From contig JANSWY010000003.1 in NCBI GenBank assembly GCA_024743255.1, positions 62,001 through 126,000 of the forward strand: DNA of 64,000 bases. The letters are read 5' to 3'. The position numbers and the translations under genes are program-made. Positions 35,530-44,697 of the stretch are shown in pieces. Each line of letters opens with the position of its first letter. Within the stretch, counting starts at the first letter, position 1. This DNA is from a bacterium. GTDB lineage: Bacteria; Bacteroidota; Bacteroidia; Cytophagales; Cyclobacteriaceae. Below the pieces are notes generated by a model. The model saw nothing but the letters and a program-made list of their open reading frames with translations. It searched no databases and was not told the DNA's origin.

Positions 35530-38500
35530 TTAATTGTTATTAAGAAGAACTTTCCAAGAAGTTGCACCATCCGTCACCATGTATATTCCTTCAGGAACAT
35601 TCAGTAGTAACTCTCTGCTTCCTTCTACTTTACCAGACCATACCTTGTCACCTTTAAGCGAAAAGATCTGATAGTCTACAGACAACCCTTCAACATTCTT
35701 TATAAAGACCTGATTTTGGTAAGAATAAACAACTGATTCAGACAGGCTCAAGGATGAACTGGTTATTACTGATTCCTTCAAGATTACAAACCTGTCTGTG
35801 AAGATTCCTTGGTGAGAACTGAATTCATAAGCTTCATATGTAATATCAACTTTTGTATCAGTCACTTTATCCCATAAAATTGTGGTAGACTCATGATCCT
35901 CAAGCTCAACCGATATGGAATAGACTCCATCTTCTGGAATGTTCACTCCAACGGAAACCATCTCGTCTGACAAACCAGCTCCCTGAATCGCCAAGGCCTG
36001 ATTGTTTTTAACCGTGTATACACTGGCTGGTAAAGTTGCATCAAAGATTGGAGCATCAAACCGTCTATCAATATTAGATGCAGCTTCTTCTACCCATCCA
36101 ATTACAGCTTGCTTAAACAAGCCATTGTTAGACGTCAGATTCAATCTTGTCAATGGCACACTTTCAGTTCTGAAAAATGCTCCATCACCGTTATTACCAG
36201 ATACTCTCATTGCCTCAGTAAATATTACATCTGTATCGATATCACTGGCCAATTGCACAAAGAAGCCCTGAGAAGAACCAATATGTAGATTAAACCTGGA
36301 CTCTCCTCCAGCTGGGGTAGTATTAGTAGCAGCGATACCATTAGCTACCACATAGTCAGCATTGTCTCCTCTTTCGACATCTGATCCGTTATCATCCCAG
36401 AAATATACTGCACCAGTGTTATTCGTATTTTCAGTAAGAAAATCTGACACACTTATAGCAGCTGCATAAGGATTAGCAACTAAATTCCAACCCTCTGTAC
36501 TTTCATTTGTTCCATCATTATATGTCCCGGTATAAGTACCATTGTAAGTCACAGAACCAGTATTAGGAACTCCAGAAAATTCGATAAGCTGTTGATGTGC
36601 TTGCGTATAACCTTGCCCTGGAACAAGTTCATCGGCAGACGCACTAACCCATCTACCTAAACCTTCGTTACTTCCCCATGAAACTGATTCATCGTATTTA
36701 TAGACATAGCTTCCCAAATCAGATCCTGTCACTGTAGCACTCTGCTCTACCGGAGATCCTACAAAACTGTATTTCCCATCAGAATATCTAGTGTTTCTCT
36801 GAACGATAATGTTGTTGCCAGACACTATTCCTGTTTCATATGTCAACATGGTAGCCCCCGACTCAACTATAATTGACCCTTGATTATTAACATCTCCAGC
36901 AATATCAGCTGTATTTCCTGCAGTTACTGTTACAGTAACACCTGTTAAAACCTCCACATCATTACCATCAAATCCTCCAGAGTAATTGCCACTGAAAAGA
37001 ACGGGGTCTGATGATGTAGGTCCAGAGACATTGCTCCATGAAGCACCATCCCATTCTACAGTTTCAGGATCCTCATCTGAAATTGAAATACTGAATGCTT
37101 CTTCAAACGTTCCACCATTTCCGTCATTAGTTTCGATACGAACAGAGTAACTACTCTTTGTCTCAAAATCAAATTGCTCTGCAGCTCTTAATTCGTCTCC
37201 AACTATTGAGAATGAAGCATTATCATCATCTCCAGTCCCTGTAACAAGCAAATAGGTAAACGTTTCTCCATTATCTGGATCTGTTGTGGATAAGGTTCCA
37301 ATTGTCTCTCCAATAGAGTTATTTTCCAGGATAGAGTTTGCTGAAAGCATGATATCAGTTGGAGCCTCTGGGTCATTCGTTACTGAAATACTAAATACTT
37401 CTTCGTAAACACCACCATTTTGATCATCACTTCTCAATCTGATGGAGTAGCTATTAGCAGTTTCAAAATCAAATACCTCAGATGCCTGTAAGTTTGCTCC
37501 ACTAACATTGAAAGAAGCATTATCATCATCTCCTGCACCACTTACAAGACTGTAAACATGTGTATCAGCATCATCATCAGTGGATGAAAGTGACCCAATA
37601 ATATCATTAATACTATTCCCTTCTAAAATTTCATTAGACGAGAGCATAATGTCTGTAGGAGTATCGTTGATGTCTGTTACCGTAACAGAAAAAGATTTCT
37701 CAAACTGATTACTGTTTCCATCATCAGTTCGTACTCTGATAGAATAAGTATCTTTTGTTTCATGATCGAAACTAATTCCAGCTTGTAACTCGTCACCAGA
37801 AATTGTAAAAGAAGCATTATCATCATCTCCAGTTCCAGCAACTAATGTGTAGGTATAAGTTTCCCCATTATCCGGATCTGTTGTAGATAAGGTTCCAATT
37901 ACGTCAGAAACTGAATTATTCTCAGCGATTGTATTAGCAGATAAACTAATGTCAGTTGGAGCTTCAGGATCATTTGTTATATCAATAAAGATTACTTCAT
38001 CATGAATTCCTCCATTTTGATCATCAGTTCTAACTCTGATTACCCAGGAGTCTGCTGTTTCATAGTCAAATACAGCTGATGCGCGTAATTCATTCCCGTT
38101 GATATTGAATGAAGCATTTCCTGCACTACCTGTTCCGCTAACAAGGCTGTAAACATACGTATCTGCATCATCTTCATCAACTGTAGATAATGTACCAACT
38201 ACGTCATTGATACTGTTTCCTTCAAGAATAGAGCTTGATGAGATTTGAACTTCAGTTGGATCATCATTTAGATCATTAATCATGATCGTAAAGCTTTTCT
38301 CGAATTGAAATCCGTTATTATCATCTGTTTCTACTCTGATGGTATAGCTTTCTTTCACCTCGTGGTTGAAAAAGTCTTGCGCCAGTATTTTGTCACCTGA
38401 AATTGAGAATGATGCATTATCATCATCTCCAGTCCCAGCTACAAGCGTATAGGTGTAAGTTTCTCCATTATCTGGATCAGCAGTGCTTAATGTGAAAAGT

Positions 38501-41500
38501 TCATCGTCTATAGCATTATTCTCATCAGCCAACTGAAAATTAGTAATAGATATGTCAGTAGGAGCTTCCCAAACATTATTCACTGTGATTGTCATAGCTT
38601 CCTCGTACAAACCTCCAGCACCGTCATCAGTTTGAACCCTGATAGTATAAGTATCTTTTGCTTCATAGTTAAGGGATCCAAATGCTCTTAAGTTAGCTCC
38701 AGAGATGGAGAATGTAGCATTATCATCGTCTCCTGTTCCAGCAACTAATGTATAAGTATGCGTCTGACCTACATTTAAGTCTGTGGTGCTGAAATTTCCT
38801 ACAGATGCAAAAGGTCCTGCATTCTCATCTATTGTATTATCAGAAAGTGAAATGTCTGTTGGTGCATCATTTTGAGGAACCAGGTTGATTGTCCAATCTC
38901 TGGTATCTGAGTTTTCTGCAGTCACAGTATAGGTCACTCCTCCAGAGCTAAAGTCCTGAGTCGAACCACTGGCTGGAGAGACATCTGCACCTGCAAAAGC
39001 AGTTACATTCACTGATAGAGCCGATACATCTGTACCAAAAGGGTACTGAGCATTAACTTCTGCATTAACTACATCAATAGTCTCCTCTCCAATCTGACCA
39101 GTGAAAGAAATATCCACAATGTCAGTAATGTTATTCGGTGACTCAAATGCTCCTTTTGAAGGTGCTGTAGTACTTCTGGTAACACCATTGTAATCTTCAG
39201 TAGCATAAGGAACTGGCACACCTCTAAAGTCAGCTTCTGAAAGCGAAGATCCCGTTAATGTGAAATCAAGATTTGTTGCATCCGTAAAGTTCGGTTCAGT
39301 AGTTGTTGTTCCAAAAAGGGAATACATGGTTTCTTCATTTGAATCATTGTATATTGTAGCTACCTCCCTCATAAACCCTTCTTGATTTGCTCCAGAGGTT
39401 TCATAAGTAATGTTATTACCATCAATTTCTACAGTAGGTATACTTGTGCCATAATGCCAAATACCAAAGTTGTAAGCAACTGTTTTCAATGTTGGAGTCA
39501 TATGAATCAAGTTGTTTTTGATCTTCAAACTATTCGTTGGCTGACCAGTATTCCCTATATAGATACCCACAGCATAAGTTCCATAATCGGAATTACTACC
39601 TTCAATAGAAATGGTATTGTTATAAATCTCCACATCTTCAGTTTGATAGGAAACCTGAATGCCATATTGATTTGATGCAGATTGCGGGTTAAACTTGATC
39701 ACATTGTTGAATACCCTTAAATAGCCACCTACATCCTGACTCACAGAAACTGCAACAGTACTTGATTGCGAACTAAGCACGTTAAAAGTCTGATCCTGAT
39801 GGAAAAAATTATTGGATATTGTAATATTTGAAGTCTCTCCATTATCCATATAGATTGCTCTTAAATGAGTACTAGTAGTGGCAGCATAAGGACTAAATGT
39901 ATTACCATCAATCACTACATTATCGGCCCACCACGGATAAACACCCGTGGATATTATAGAATTACTTATGGTGATATTTTGGCAATTTCCAGTAGCAGAT
40001 GTTTTTGAAAGAAGAACATTTGGAATGGTCATTTTATCTCCACCATCAACATGAAAATTTTTAGTTCCGTATAATCTTAAAGCGTCTGTCAACTCAAATG
40101 GTGCGGCGGTATCATCAGCTTTTAACGTAACTGAATATTGATCCTGACCAAGATGATTGTAAAAAACGAATGCGACAGAAGGATTTGAATCTTGATTTCC
40201 AGTAACCTCTACAATTACATCTCCAGCAATACCATCATTGTTAATTCGATCCATAAATTGCTTAAGAGATGAAAAGTCACCTCCACTTTTCACATAATAG
40301 GTTCCTCCTGGCAAACTACCCATTGCATCAATCGTCCAATCCTGGGTTGTTCCATCCTCGGCGGTAACGGTATAAGTAACATTCCCCCAAAAGTTTTGAG
40401 CAACACCAGTGAGAGGTGAAACAGTAGCAGATGACGAAACTATAATATTAGGAGTAAGACTAGATCTATCAACACCGTCACCTGCGTCAATTTTCACAAT
40501 GTGATTTGCAGTATCAATATCTACCAAACCATTACCTTCTTGAAAGGTGAAACTTATAATATCATTTTCACTCTCTATTACATTTGACACAGTTACTGTG
40601 AAAGCTTTTTCGAAGGTTCCTCCCGCATTATCATCTGTTTCCACTCTAATAGAATATGTATCCTTAGTTTCAAAGTCAAATGACTCAGCAGTTTCAAGCT
40701 GATCTCCATTTATACTAAATGATGCATTATCTGTATCACCTGTCCCAGCGACCAAAGAATATGTAAATGTTTCTCCGGTATCGTCATCTGAAGATGAGAA
40801 CGTCCCAACTGCTGTTGCAACTGGCTCATTTTCTGCTATTGTAGAGTTGGACAAACTAATATCATTTGGAGCCTCAGGTGAGACATCTGTGATATTAATT
40901 GTAAAGCTATCTTCCAGCTGGCACCCGTTCGGATCTATTGATCTTACCCTGATGGAGTAATTTTCTTTTGTTTCGAAATCGAATGCGGTATTTGACTCTA
41001 AAGTTTCGTAAGCACCTTCAACTATATTGAATAATGCATTGTCCGTATCTCCTGTTCCTGCTACTAATGAATACACATAGCTCGTTGATTGATTTGGAGT
41101 TACTTGCCCATACTCAACTGTACCAAAATTTCCGATTGCTCCACCTAATGTGAGGTCCTCTGGAGCTGAATTGTCATCCAAATCAATGGAAACTGGTGCA
41201 TTGTGAAATTCAATGGTAATTGACGCACATGTTGCATCTGGAAGGCAACTATATCCTTCACCTCTAACATAATAAGTTGTTGTAGCAGTTGGTGATACCG
41301 TAATTGAAGTTCCTGAGCCAACCGGTATTCCTCCACAACTTCCAGAATACCATTCCCAACTAGTAGCGTCGTTTAGAGATCCACTTGAAATAGAAATAGT
41401 TGTGCTTCCGGTACTGCAGATCACATTTTCCGTCGCACTAAGCGTTGGCTGATCGGCTGGCACCTCCAAGGAATATCTTGCTGTATAACTATCCCAACTT

Positions 41501-42843
41501 CCAATTGGGGACAATGTAGAAGAGGTCCCGCAAAATGCAAACTCAGTAGTCCACTGAGTATCTCCAGATACCCACACGTAATCTCCTTCGGCAGCAATAC
41601 CTCTTACAAATCCATTGTTAGTACCAACAGAGTGATGAGCAATGAGATCTCCAGTGCTGGAAAATCTCGACAGTGAATTACCATTTGAACTACTTGTATA
41701 TGCTAAATGGACATTGTCTCTTGCATCTATCGTAAATGCCGGAATTGGAACATATTCTCCAACATCAGTCACCCATTTGAATGTCCCAGACTTATTAAAA
41801 GACACGATAGCTCCTTGAGATGATGCACTAGTCAAAGTAGAGGTTCCAGCGGACGGATCAAAATCTACCGTCCCGAAAAAAGTAGCCGCCACAATTGGGC
41901 TCCCGTCAGTAGCTACAACTACTTCATACCCCTGATCTAAACTGGTTGACCCCCACGTATTTAACCAAGAGACACTACCTGCAGAGGTTAATTTCATTAG
42001 GTATGTATCCAAATTCCCTTTAGATGTCACCTCATTCACTTTCGCAGTTGGATCAAAGTCTACTGTTTCTCTGAAACCACCAACCACATACACGTCTCCT
42101 TCTGGATCAATTGCAACAGAGTTGGCAACATCATTACTGGTTCCTCCAAATTGATAGGCATAAACCAGACCTCCACTGCTATTATATTTAGCAACGAATG
42201 CATCCCAATTTCCATTTGATGTCAACTCATAAGTACTTGCACTTGGGTCAAAATCCACCGTTTCTGCAAAATAGCCGACCAGATAAACATTCCCGGAAGC
42301 ATCTACTGCAAGATCAGTAGCTTTCTGAATACCATAACCATTTAAAACAAGTCCCCATTCGTAGGCACCTGCGCTGGTATATTTTGCTAAGAATGCACCT
42401 CCGCTACTAACATCAGTGTAAGAATCAGTACCTGCACTCAGATCTAAATCTACACCAGTAGCAAATTCACCTGCTACATAAATGTTTCCGGAATCATCAA
42501 CTTCAATATCAGTTCCTTCAGAGGAAGCATACCCAGTTTGCTCCGCTGCAAGCGTCATCTGGTAATTCCCGTTTCGTGAAAGTTTTTGAATAAAAAAGGC
42601 TTCTCTAAACCCGGAGGTAGTAAAATTTTGAGTTCCAGATCCTGGATCAAAATCAACTGTTCCTTCAAAAGAACCAGTTGTATAGGAATTTCCGGAATTG
42701 TCAACAGCAATCCCTTTTCCATAATCCAATCCTGAACCTCCTGTAATCTTATTCCAACTTACTGTTTGAGCTTCCAATAGCATTGGACTAGCTACAAAAA
42801 GTAAGCTGAGACAAATCTTAAATGTTCGTAAAAAATGTTTCAT
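35530..42843 (-). CDS. Giant T9SS-exported adhesin with SBBP, cadherin-like and beta-helix domains
   Basis: 2437 residues from the ATG at 42843 (a TTG lies four codons upstream). The order is: signal peptide; an SBBP-type propeller (about 25-460) with repeated VDFDPS(A)GT units; an Ig-like domain with paired cysteines (about 465-550); two cadherin-like domains (about 551-759); an Ig-like DUF5018-type domain (about 760-840); a parallel beta-helix region (about 840-1235) with NITISN-type turns; a second DUF5018-like domain (about 1238-1325); six cadherin-like domains (about 1326-1923); a beta-rich stalk-like region; and a T9SS type A sorting domain (about 2374-2437: SVDYQIFSLKGDKVWSG). It should be displayed or released at the cell surface and bind calcium through its many Asp-rich loops. 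A sigma/anti-sigma pair diverges from its 5' end. Confidence 0.9.
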   Translation of the reverse strand: MKHFLRTFKICLSLLFVASPMLLEAQTVSWNKITGGSGLDYGKGIAVDNSGNSYTTGSFEGTVDFDPGSGTQNFTTSGFREAFFIQKLSRNGNYQMTLAAEQTGYASSEGTDIEVDDSGNIYVAGEFATGVDLDLSAGTDSYTDVSSGGAFLAKYTSAGAYEWGLVLNGYGIQKATDLAVDASGNVYLVGYFAETVDFDPSASTYELTSNGNWDAFVAKYNSSGGLVYAYQFGGTSNDVANSVAIDPEGDVYVVGGFRETVDFDPTAKVNEVTSKGNLDTYLMKLTSAGSVSWLNTWGSTSLDQGYEVVVATDGSPIVAATFFGTVDFDPSAGTSTLTSASSQGAIVSFNKSGTFKWVTDVGEYVPIPAFTIDARDNVHLAYTSSSNGNSLSRFSSTGDLIAHHSVGTNNGFVRGIAAEGDYVWVSGDTQWTTEFAFCGTSSTLSPIGSWDSYTARYSLEVPADQPTLSATENVICSTGSTTISISSGSLNDATSWEWYSGSCGGIPVGSGTSITVSPTATTTYYVRGEGYSCLPDATCASITIEFHNAPVSIDLDDNSAPEDLTLGGAIGNFGTVEYGQVTPNQSTSYVYSLVAGTGDTDNALFNIVEGAYETLESNTAFDFETKENYSIRVRSIDPNGCQLEDSFTINITDVSPEAPNDISLSNSTIAENEPVATAVGTFSSSDDDTGETFTYSLVAGTGDTDNASFSINGDQLETAESFDFETKDTYSIRVETDDNAGGTFEKAFTVTVSNVIESENDIISFTFQEGNGLVDIDTANHIVKIDAGDGVDRSSLTPNIIVSSSATVSPLTGVAQNFWGNVTYTVTAEDGTTQDWTIDAMGSLPGGTYYVKSGGDFSSLKQFMDRINNDGIAGDVIVEVTGNQDSNPSVAFVFYNHLGQDQYSVTLKADDTAAPFELTDALRLYGTKNFHVDGGDKMTIPNVLLSKTSATGNCQNITISNSIISTGVYPWWADNVVIDGNTFSPYAATTSTHLRAIYMDNGETSNITISNNFFHQDQTFNVLSSQSSTVAVSVSQDVGGYLRVFNNVIKFNPQSASNQYGIQVSYQTEDVEIYNNTISIEGSNSDYGTYAVGIYIGNTGQPTNSLKIKNNLIHMTPTLKTVAYNFGIWHYGTSIPTVEIDGNNITYETSGANQEGFMREVATIYNDSNEETMYSLFGTTTTEPNFTDATNLDFTLTGSSLSEADFRGVPVPYATEDYNGVTRSTTAPSKGAFESPNNITDIVDISFTGQIGEETIDVVNAEVNAQYPFGTDVSALSVNVTAFAGADVSPASGSTQDFSSGGVTYTVTAENSDTRDWTINLVPQNDAPTDISLSDNTIDENAGPFASVGNFSTTDLNVGQTHTYTLVAGTGDDDNATFSISGANLRAFGSLNYEAKDTYTIRVQTDDGAGGLYEEAMTITVNNVWEAPTDISITNFQLADENNAIDDELFTLSTADPDNGETYTYTLVAGTGDDDNASFSISGDKILAQDFFNHEVKESYTIRVETDDNNGFQFEKSFTIMINDLNDDPTEVQISSSSILEGNSINDVVGTLSTVDEDDADTYVYSLVSGTGSAGNASFNINGNELRASAVFDYETADSWVIRVRTDDQNGGIHDEVIFIDITNDPEAPTDISLSANTIAENNSVSDVIGTLSTTDPDNGETYTYTLVAGTGDDDNASFTISGDELQAGISFDHETKDTYSIRVRTDDGNSNQFEKSFSVTVTDINDTPTDIMLSSNEILEGNSINDIIGSLSSTDDDADTHVYSLVSGAGDDDNASFNVSGANLQASEVFDFETANSYSIRLRSDDQNGGVYEEVFSISVTNDPEAPTDIMLSANSILENNSIGETIGTLSTTDPDNGETFTYLLVTGTGDDDNASFSIVGDELRAAEQFDFETKSSYSVRIETNDGNGGTFEEAFSISISDEDPETVEWDGASWSNVSGPTSSDPVLFSGNYSGGFDGNDVEVLTGVTVTVTAGNTADIAGDVNNQGSIIVESGATMLTYETGIVSGNNIIVQRNTRYSDGKYSFVGSPVEQSATVTGSDLGSYVYKYDESVSWGSNEGLGRWVSASADELVPGQGYTQAHQQLIEFSGVPNTGSVTYNGTYTGTYNDGTNESTEGWNLVANPYAAAISVSDFLTENTNNTGAVYFWDDNGSDVERGDNADYVVANGIAATNTTPAGGESRFNLHIGSSQGFFVQLASDIDTDVIFTEAMRVSGNNGDGAFFRTESVPLTRLNLTSNNGLFKQAVIGWVEEAASNIDRRFDAPIFDATLPASVYTVKNNQALAIQGAGLSDEMVSVGVNIPEDGVYSISVELEDHESTTILWDKVTDTKVDITYEAYEFSSHQGIFTDRFVILKESVITSSSLSLSESVVYSYQNQVFIKNVEGLSVDYQIFSLKGDKVWSGKVEGSRELLLNVPEGIYMVTDGATSWKVLLNNN
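37060..38870 (-). repeat. Six tandem cadherin-like repeats in the adhesin
   Basis: Each unit is about 100 codons: TDISLS, ENN or EGNSI, then a GTLSTTDPD-type loop, YTLVAGTGDDDNASF, a FDFETK segment and SIRVRTDDGNG. Units 2, 4 and 6 (GETYTYTLVAGTG or close variants) alternate with units 3 and 5 (VYSLVSG, EGNSIND, DDQNGG), so the array has a higher-order period of about 600 bp from duplication of a two-domain block. Confidence 0.85.
40570..41190 (-). repeat. Two cadherin-like repeats in the N-terminal part of the adhesin
   Basis: Two units with YSLVAGTGDTDNA and FDFETK segments. They share GTGDTDNA, in contrast to GTGDDDNA of the downstream block, and are more divergent from each other than the downstream six. 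Confidence 0.75.
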
Positions 42844-42948
42844 AGGGCATTTCAAATTATTTGGTTTTGCCCTGTTTATATCGCTGCTTCAAAAAGGTAT
42901 ACAGGTAGCGCAATATTTTTTTTCAAATTTTCATTGAGAGAAAATATT

Positions 42949-42956
42949 TAGATTTG
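42949..42956 (+). promoter_or_regulatory. -7 element of the sigma/anti-sigma promoter
   Basis: TAGATTTG fits TAnnTTTG exactly, with T-rich sequence about 19-20 nt upstream. It lies 31 nt before the ATG at 42987, which rules out the TTG at 42954 as start because that codon is inside the promoter. Confidence 0.5.
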
Positions 42957-42986
42957 GATGTATACTTTTTCCACTTAAGGTTATCA

Positions 42987-43562
42987 ATGAGTAACAATCA
43001 CGATCAGGAAATTATAAATGGACTGTTGTCTGGAGACGAAAAAGGGTTCAAGGCTTTTTATAAGCAGGAATTAAACCCATTTATATCCTGGAGTAAAAAA
43101 GAGTGGAATATGGATGATCAAGCGGCTCACGATCTTTATCAGGATGTACAAATGTACGTCTATGAAAACATCCTTCAGCGTAAACTGAAGAATCTTACAA
43201 GTTCTTTGCGAACCTATTTATATGCGATCGCCAAGAATCAGATGAGCCTAAAGTTTAGAAAGGCAACCACAGTTAATGAGCATGAAAGCAAATTGACTGA
43301 GCACCTTTCTTTCCTAACTGGTTTAGACCAGGTTGATGACACAAAACTAAAACAGGTTAAATTGATTCAGGAGGCAATCAAACTTATGTTGGAGCCTTGT
43401 AAAACCTTACTTAAACTATTTTACTATGATGGTTTATCCTTCAAGGTAATTAGTGAAAGAATGGATTATAAGAATGAATCTGTAGCTAAAAACCAAAAGA
43501 AGAGGTGCCTGGATAGATTGAGAAGTAATTATTCCGCAGAATTAAAAGACATTGAATCATGA
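42987..43562 (+). CDS. ECF-type RNA polymerase sigma factor
   Basis: 191 residues. Sigma2 region (about 10-95): LLSGDEKGFKAFYKQELNPF and AAHDLYQDVQMYVYENI, then LRTYLYAIAKNQ. Sigma4 region (about 125-180): LEPCKTLLKLFYYDGLSFKV with the helix-turn-helix NESVAKNQKKRCLDRL. It belongs to the Bacteroidota ECF group coupled to membrane anti-sigma genes. Its stop overlaps the anti-sigma start by ATGA. It diverges from the giant adhesin gene, 143 nt away, which makes the adhesin a plausible target. Confidence 0.88.
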   Translation: MSNNHDQEIINGLLSGDEKGFKAFYKQELNPFISWSKKEWNMDDQAAHDLYQDVQMYVYENILQRKLKNLTSSLRTYLYAIAKNQMSLKFRKATTVNEHESKLTEHLSFLTGLDQVDDTKLKQVKLIQEAIKLMLEPCKTLLKLFYYDGLSFKVISERMDYKNESVAKNQKKRCLDRLRSNYSAELKDIES

Positions 43563-44278
43563 GTGATGAAGAACTAATACGCGGTTATTACAACGAAACA
43601 CTAAACCCGACTGAACGGACGGAATTTGAAGAGCGTCTAGAGTCAGATAATGAATTCAAAGAGCAGGCTCAATCAATGGAGCTGGAACTTCTGGCATTCA
43701 GAAATCTTGAAAGAGAATCCATAAAGTCAAAATTCAACGACTGGGAAGCAGAGGTTGAGGAATCTGGTAATTCTCCATTAAATATCAAATCTTGGAAAGT
43801 CTGGTCAACAGCCGCAGCAATTATTCTGATCGGCACCCTCACTTTCAGATTAATTAACACGGAAGATGCTGACCTTTACAGTAGTTATTACAGCTACTAT
43901 GATAATTACGAAGTAACTACCCTACGAAACCAACCTGATGAATTAACAAACAGAGAGAAGGCATATCAGCATTATGATTTGAAGGACTTTAAAAGTGCGG
44001 TTGTAACCTTTGAGCAACTTGACACACTACAAAAGGCTGATCAGTTTTTTCTTTCTTTAAGTTACATGGGAGCTGATGAATGGAACAAGGCAGAAGCAGC
44101 ACTTACTGAAATCCAAAAATCAGATTTCGCTTATCAAAGTGCATCGAAGTGGTATTTGGCTTTGGTTTACATCAAACTTGAGAAACATCAGAAATCTTTG
44201 CCAATACTAGAGTCCATCCAATCGGATTCTGAATTTGGAGAAAAGGCTAAGGAGCTTTTACATAAGCTGAAGAATTAA
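43559..44278 (+). CDS. Membrane anti-sigma-like protein with TPR domain
   Basis: 239 residues. The N-terminal cytosolic part (MSDEELIRGYYNETLNPTER then FEERLESDNEFKEQ) is like the anti-sigma domains of Bacteroidota. A membrane helix lies at about 81-98 (STAAAIILIGTLTFRLI). The periplasmic part (about 130-239) has two or three TPR-like helical pairs (KAYQHYDLKDFKSAVVTFEQ, KWYLALVYIKLEKHQKSLPI). It is translationally coupled to the sigma gene, and likely binds the sigma factor until a periplasmic signal arrives. No FecR domain is present, so this is not a TonB-receptor type. Confidence 0.82.
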   Translation: MSDEELIRGYYNETLNPTERTEFEERLESDNEFKEQAQSMELELLAFRNLERESIKSKFNDWEAEVEESGNSPLNIKSWKVWSTAAAIILIGTLTFRLINTEDADLYSSYYSYYDNYEVTTLRNQPDELTNREKAYQHYDLKDFKSAVVTFEQLDTLQKADQFFLSLSYMGADEWNKAEAALTEIQKSDFAYQSASKWYLALVYIKLEKHQKSLPILESIQSDSEFGEKAKELLHKLKN

Positions 44279-44290
44279 TCATTCAATTCC

Positions 44291-44605
44291 TTATTTAATA
44301 AACCTCAAGGTTAAGGGATATCTAAAAAACTCTCCTTTATCTGCTTTCATGGTAGCTGTGATTACACAAACAAGATCGATTAGAATAATAATAGCTAACA
44401 GAGGAATTCCGACCAGAATAATAATCAATAGTATTGCTACAATAGAATAAAGGAACATTGACATCTGAAAGTTTAAGGATTCTTTGGCGTGTTCTGCAAC
44501 CTCTTTAGATTCGTCTTTTTTGGAGAGCCAGATTACAAGTGGCACTATAAAATTGCCAAACAGAGTACCTATATGGCTTAGGAGGATAAGCTGTTTTTTC
44601 TGCAT
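44291..44605 (-). CDS. DUF4870 membrane protein
   Basis: 104 residues with three membrane segments. LSHIGTLFGNFIVPLVIWLS, HAKESLNFQMSMFLYSI and KADKGEFFRYPLTLRFI are the usual DUF4870 blocks. No activity is established. It is alone on the minus strand, with the rocD terminator upstream and the anti-sigma gene converging on it 12 nt away. Confidence 0.85.
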   Translation of the reverse strand: MQKKQLILLSHIGTLFGNFIVPLVIWLSKKDESKEVAEHAKESLNFQMSMFLYSIVAILLIIILVGIPLLAIIILIDLVCVITATMKADKGEFFRYPLTLRFIK

Positions 44606-44644
44606 GATTGTGAAAGCCGCTTTAAAAAATGTTACCCAATATAA

Positions 44645-44675
44645 TAAAAAAGCCCAACTGTTAATAGTCGGGCTT
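44645..44675 (-). terminator. Intrinsic terminator of rocD
   Basis: On the minus strand AAGCCC (with ACT) pairs with AGT/GGGCTT around a short loop, with one mismatch, followed by a TTTTTTATTAT run. It lies 23 nt after the rocD stop. Confidence 0.8.
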
Positions 44676-44697
44676 GTATGAATTGGAATATCAGTTG

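Noticed and set aside
37060-38870. Regularly spaced repeats as a possible CRISPR array
   Set aside because: The repeats are 300-bp coding units in one long reading frame with no short palindromic spacers or cas genes.
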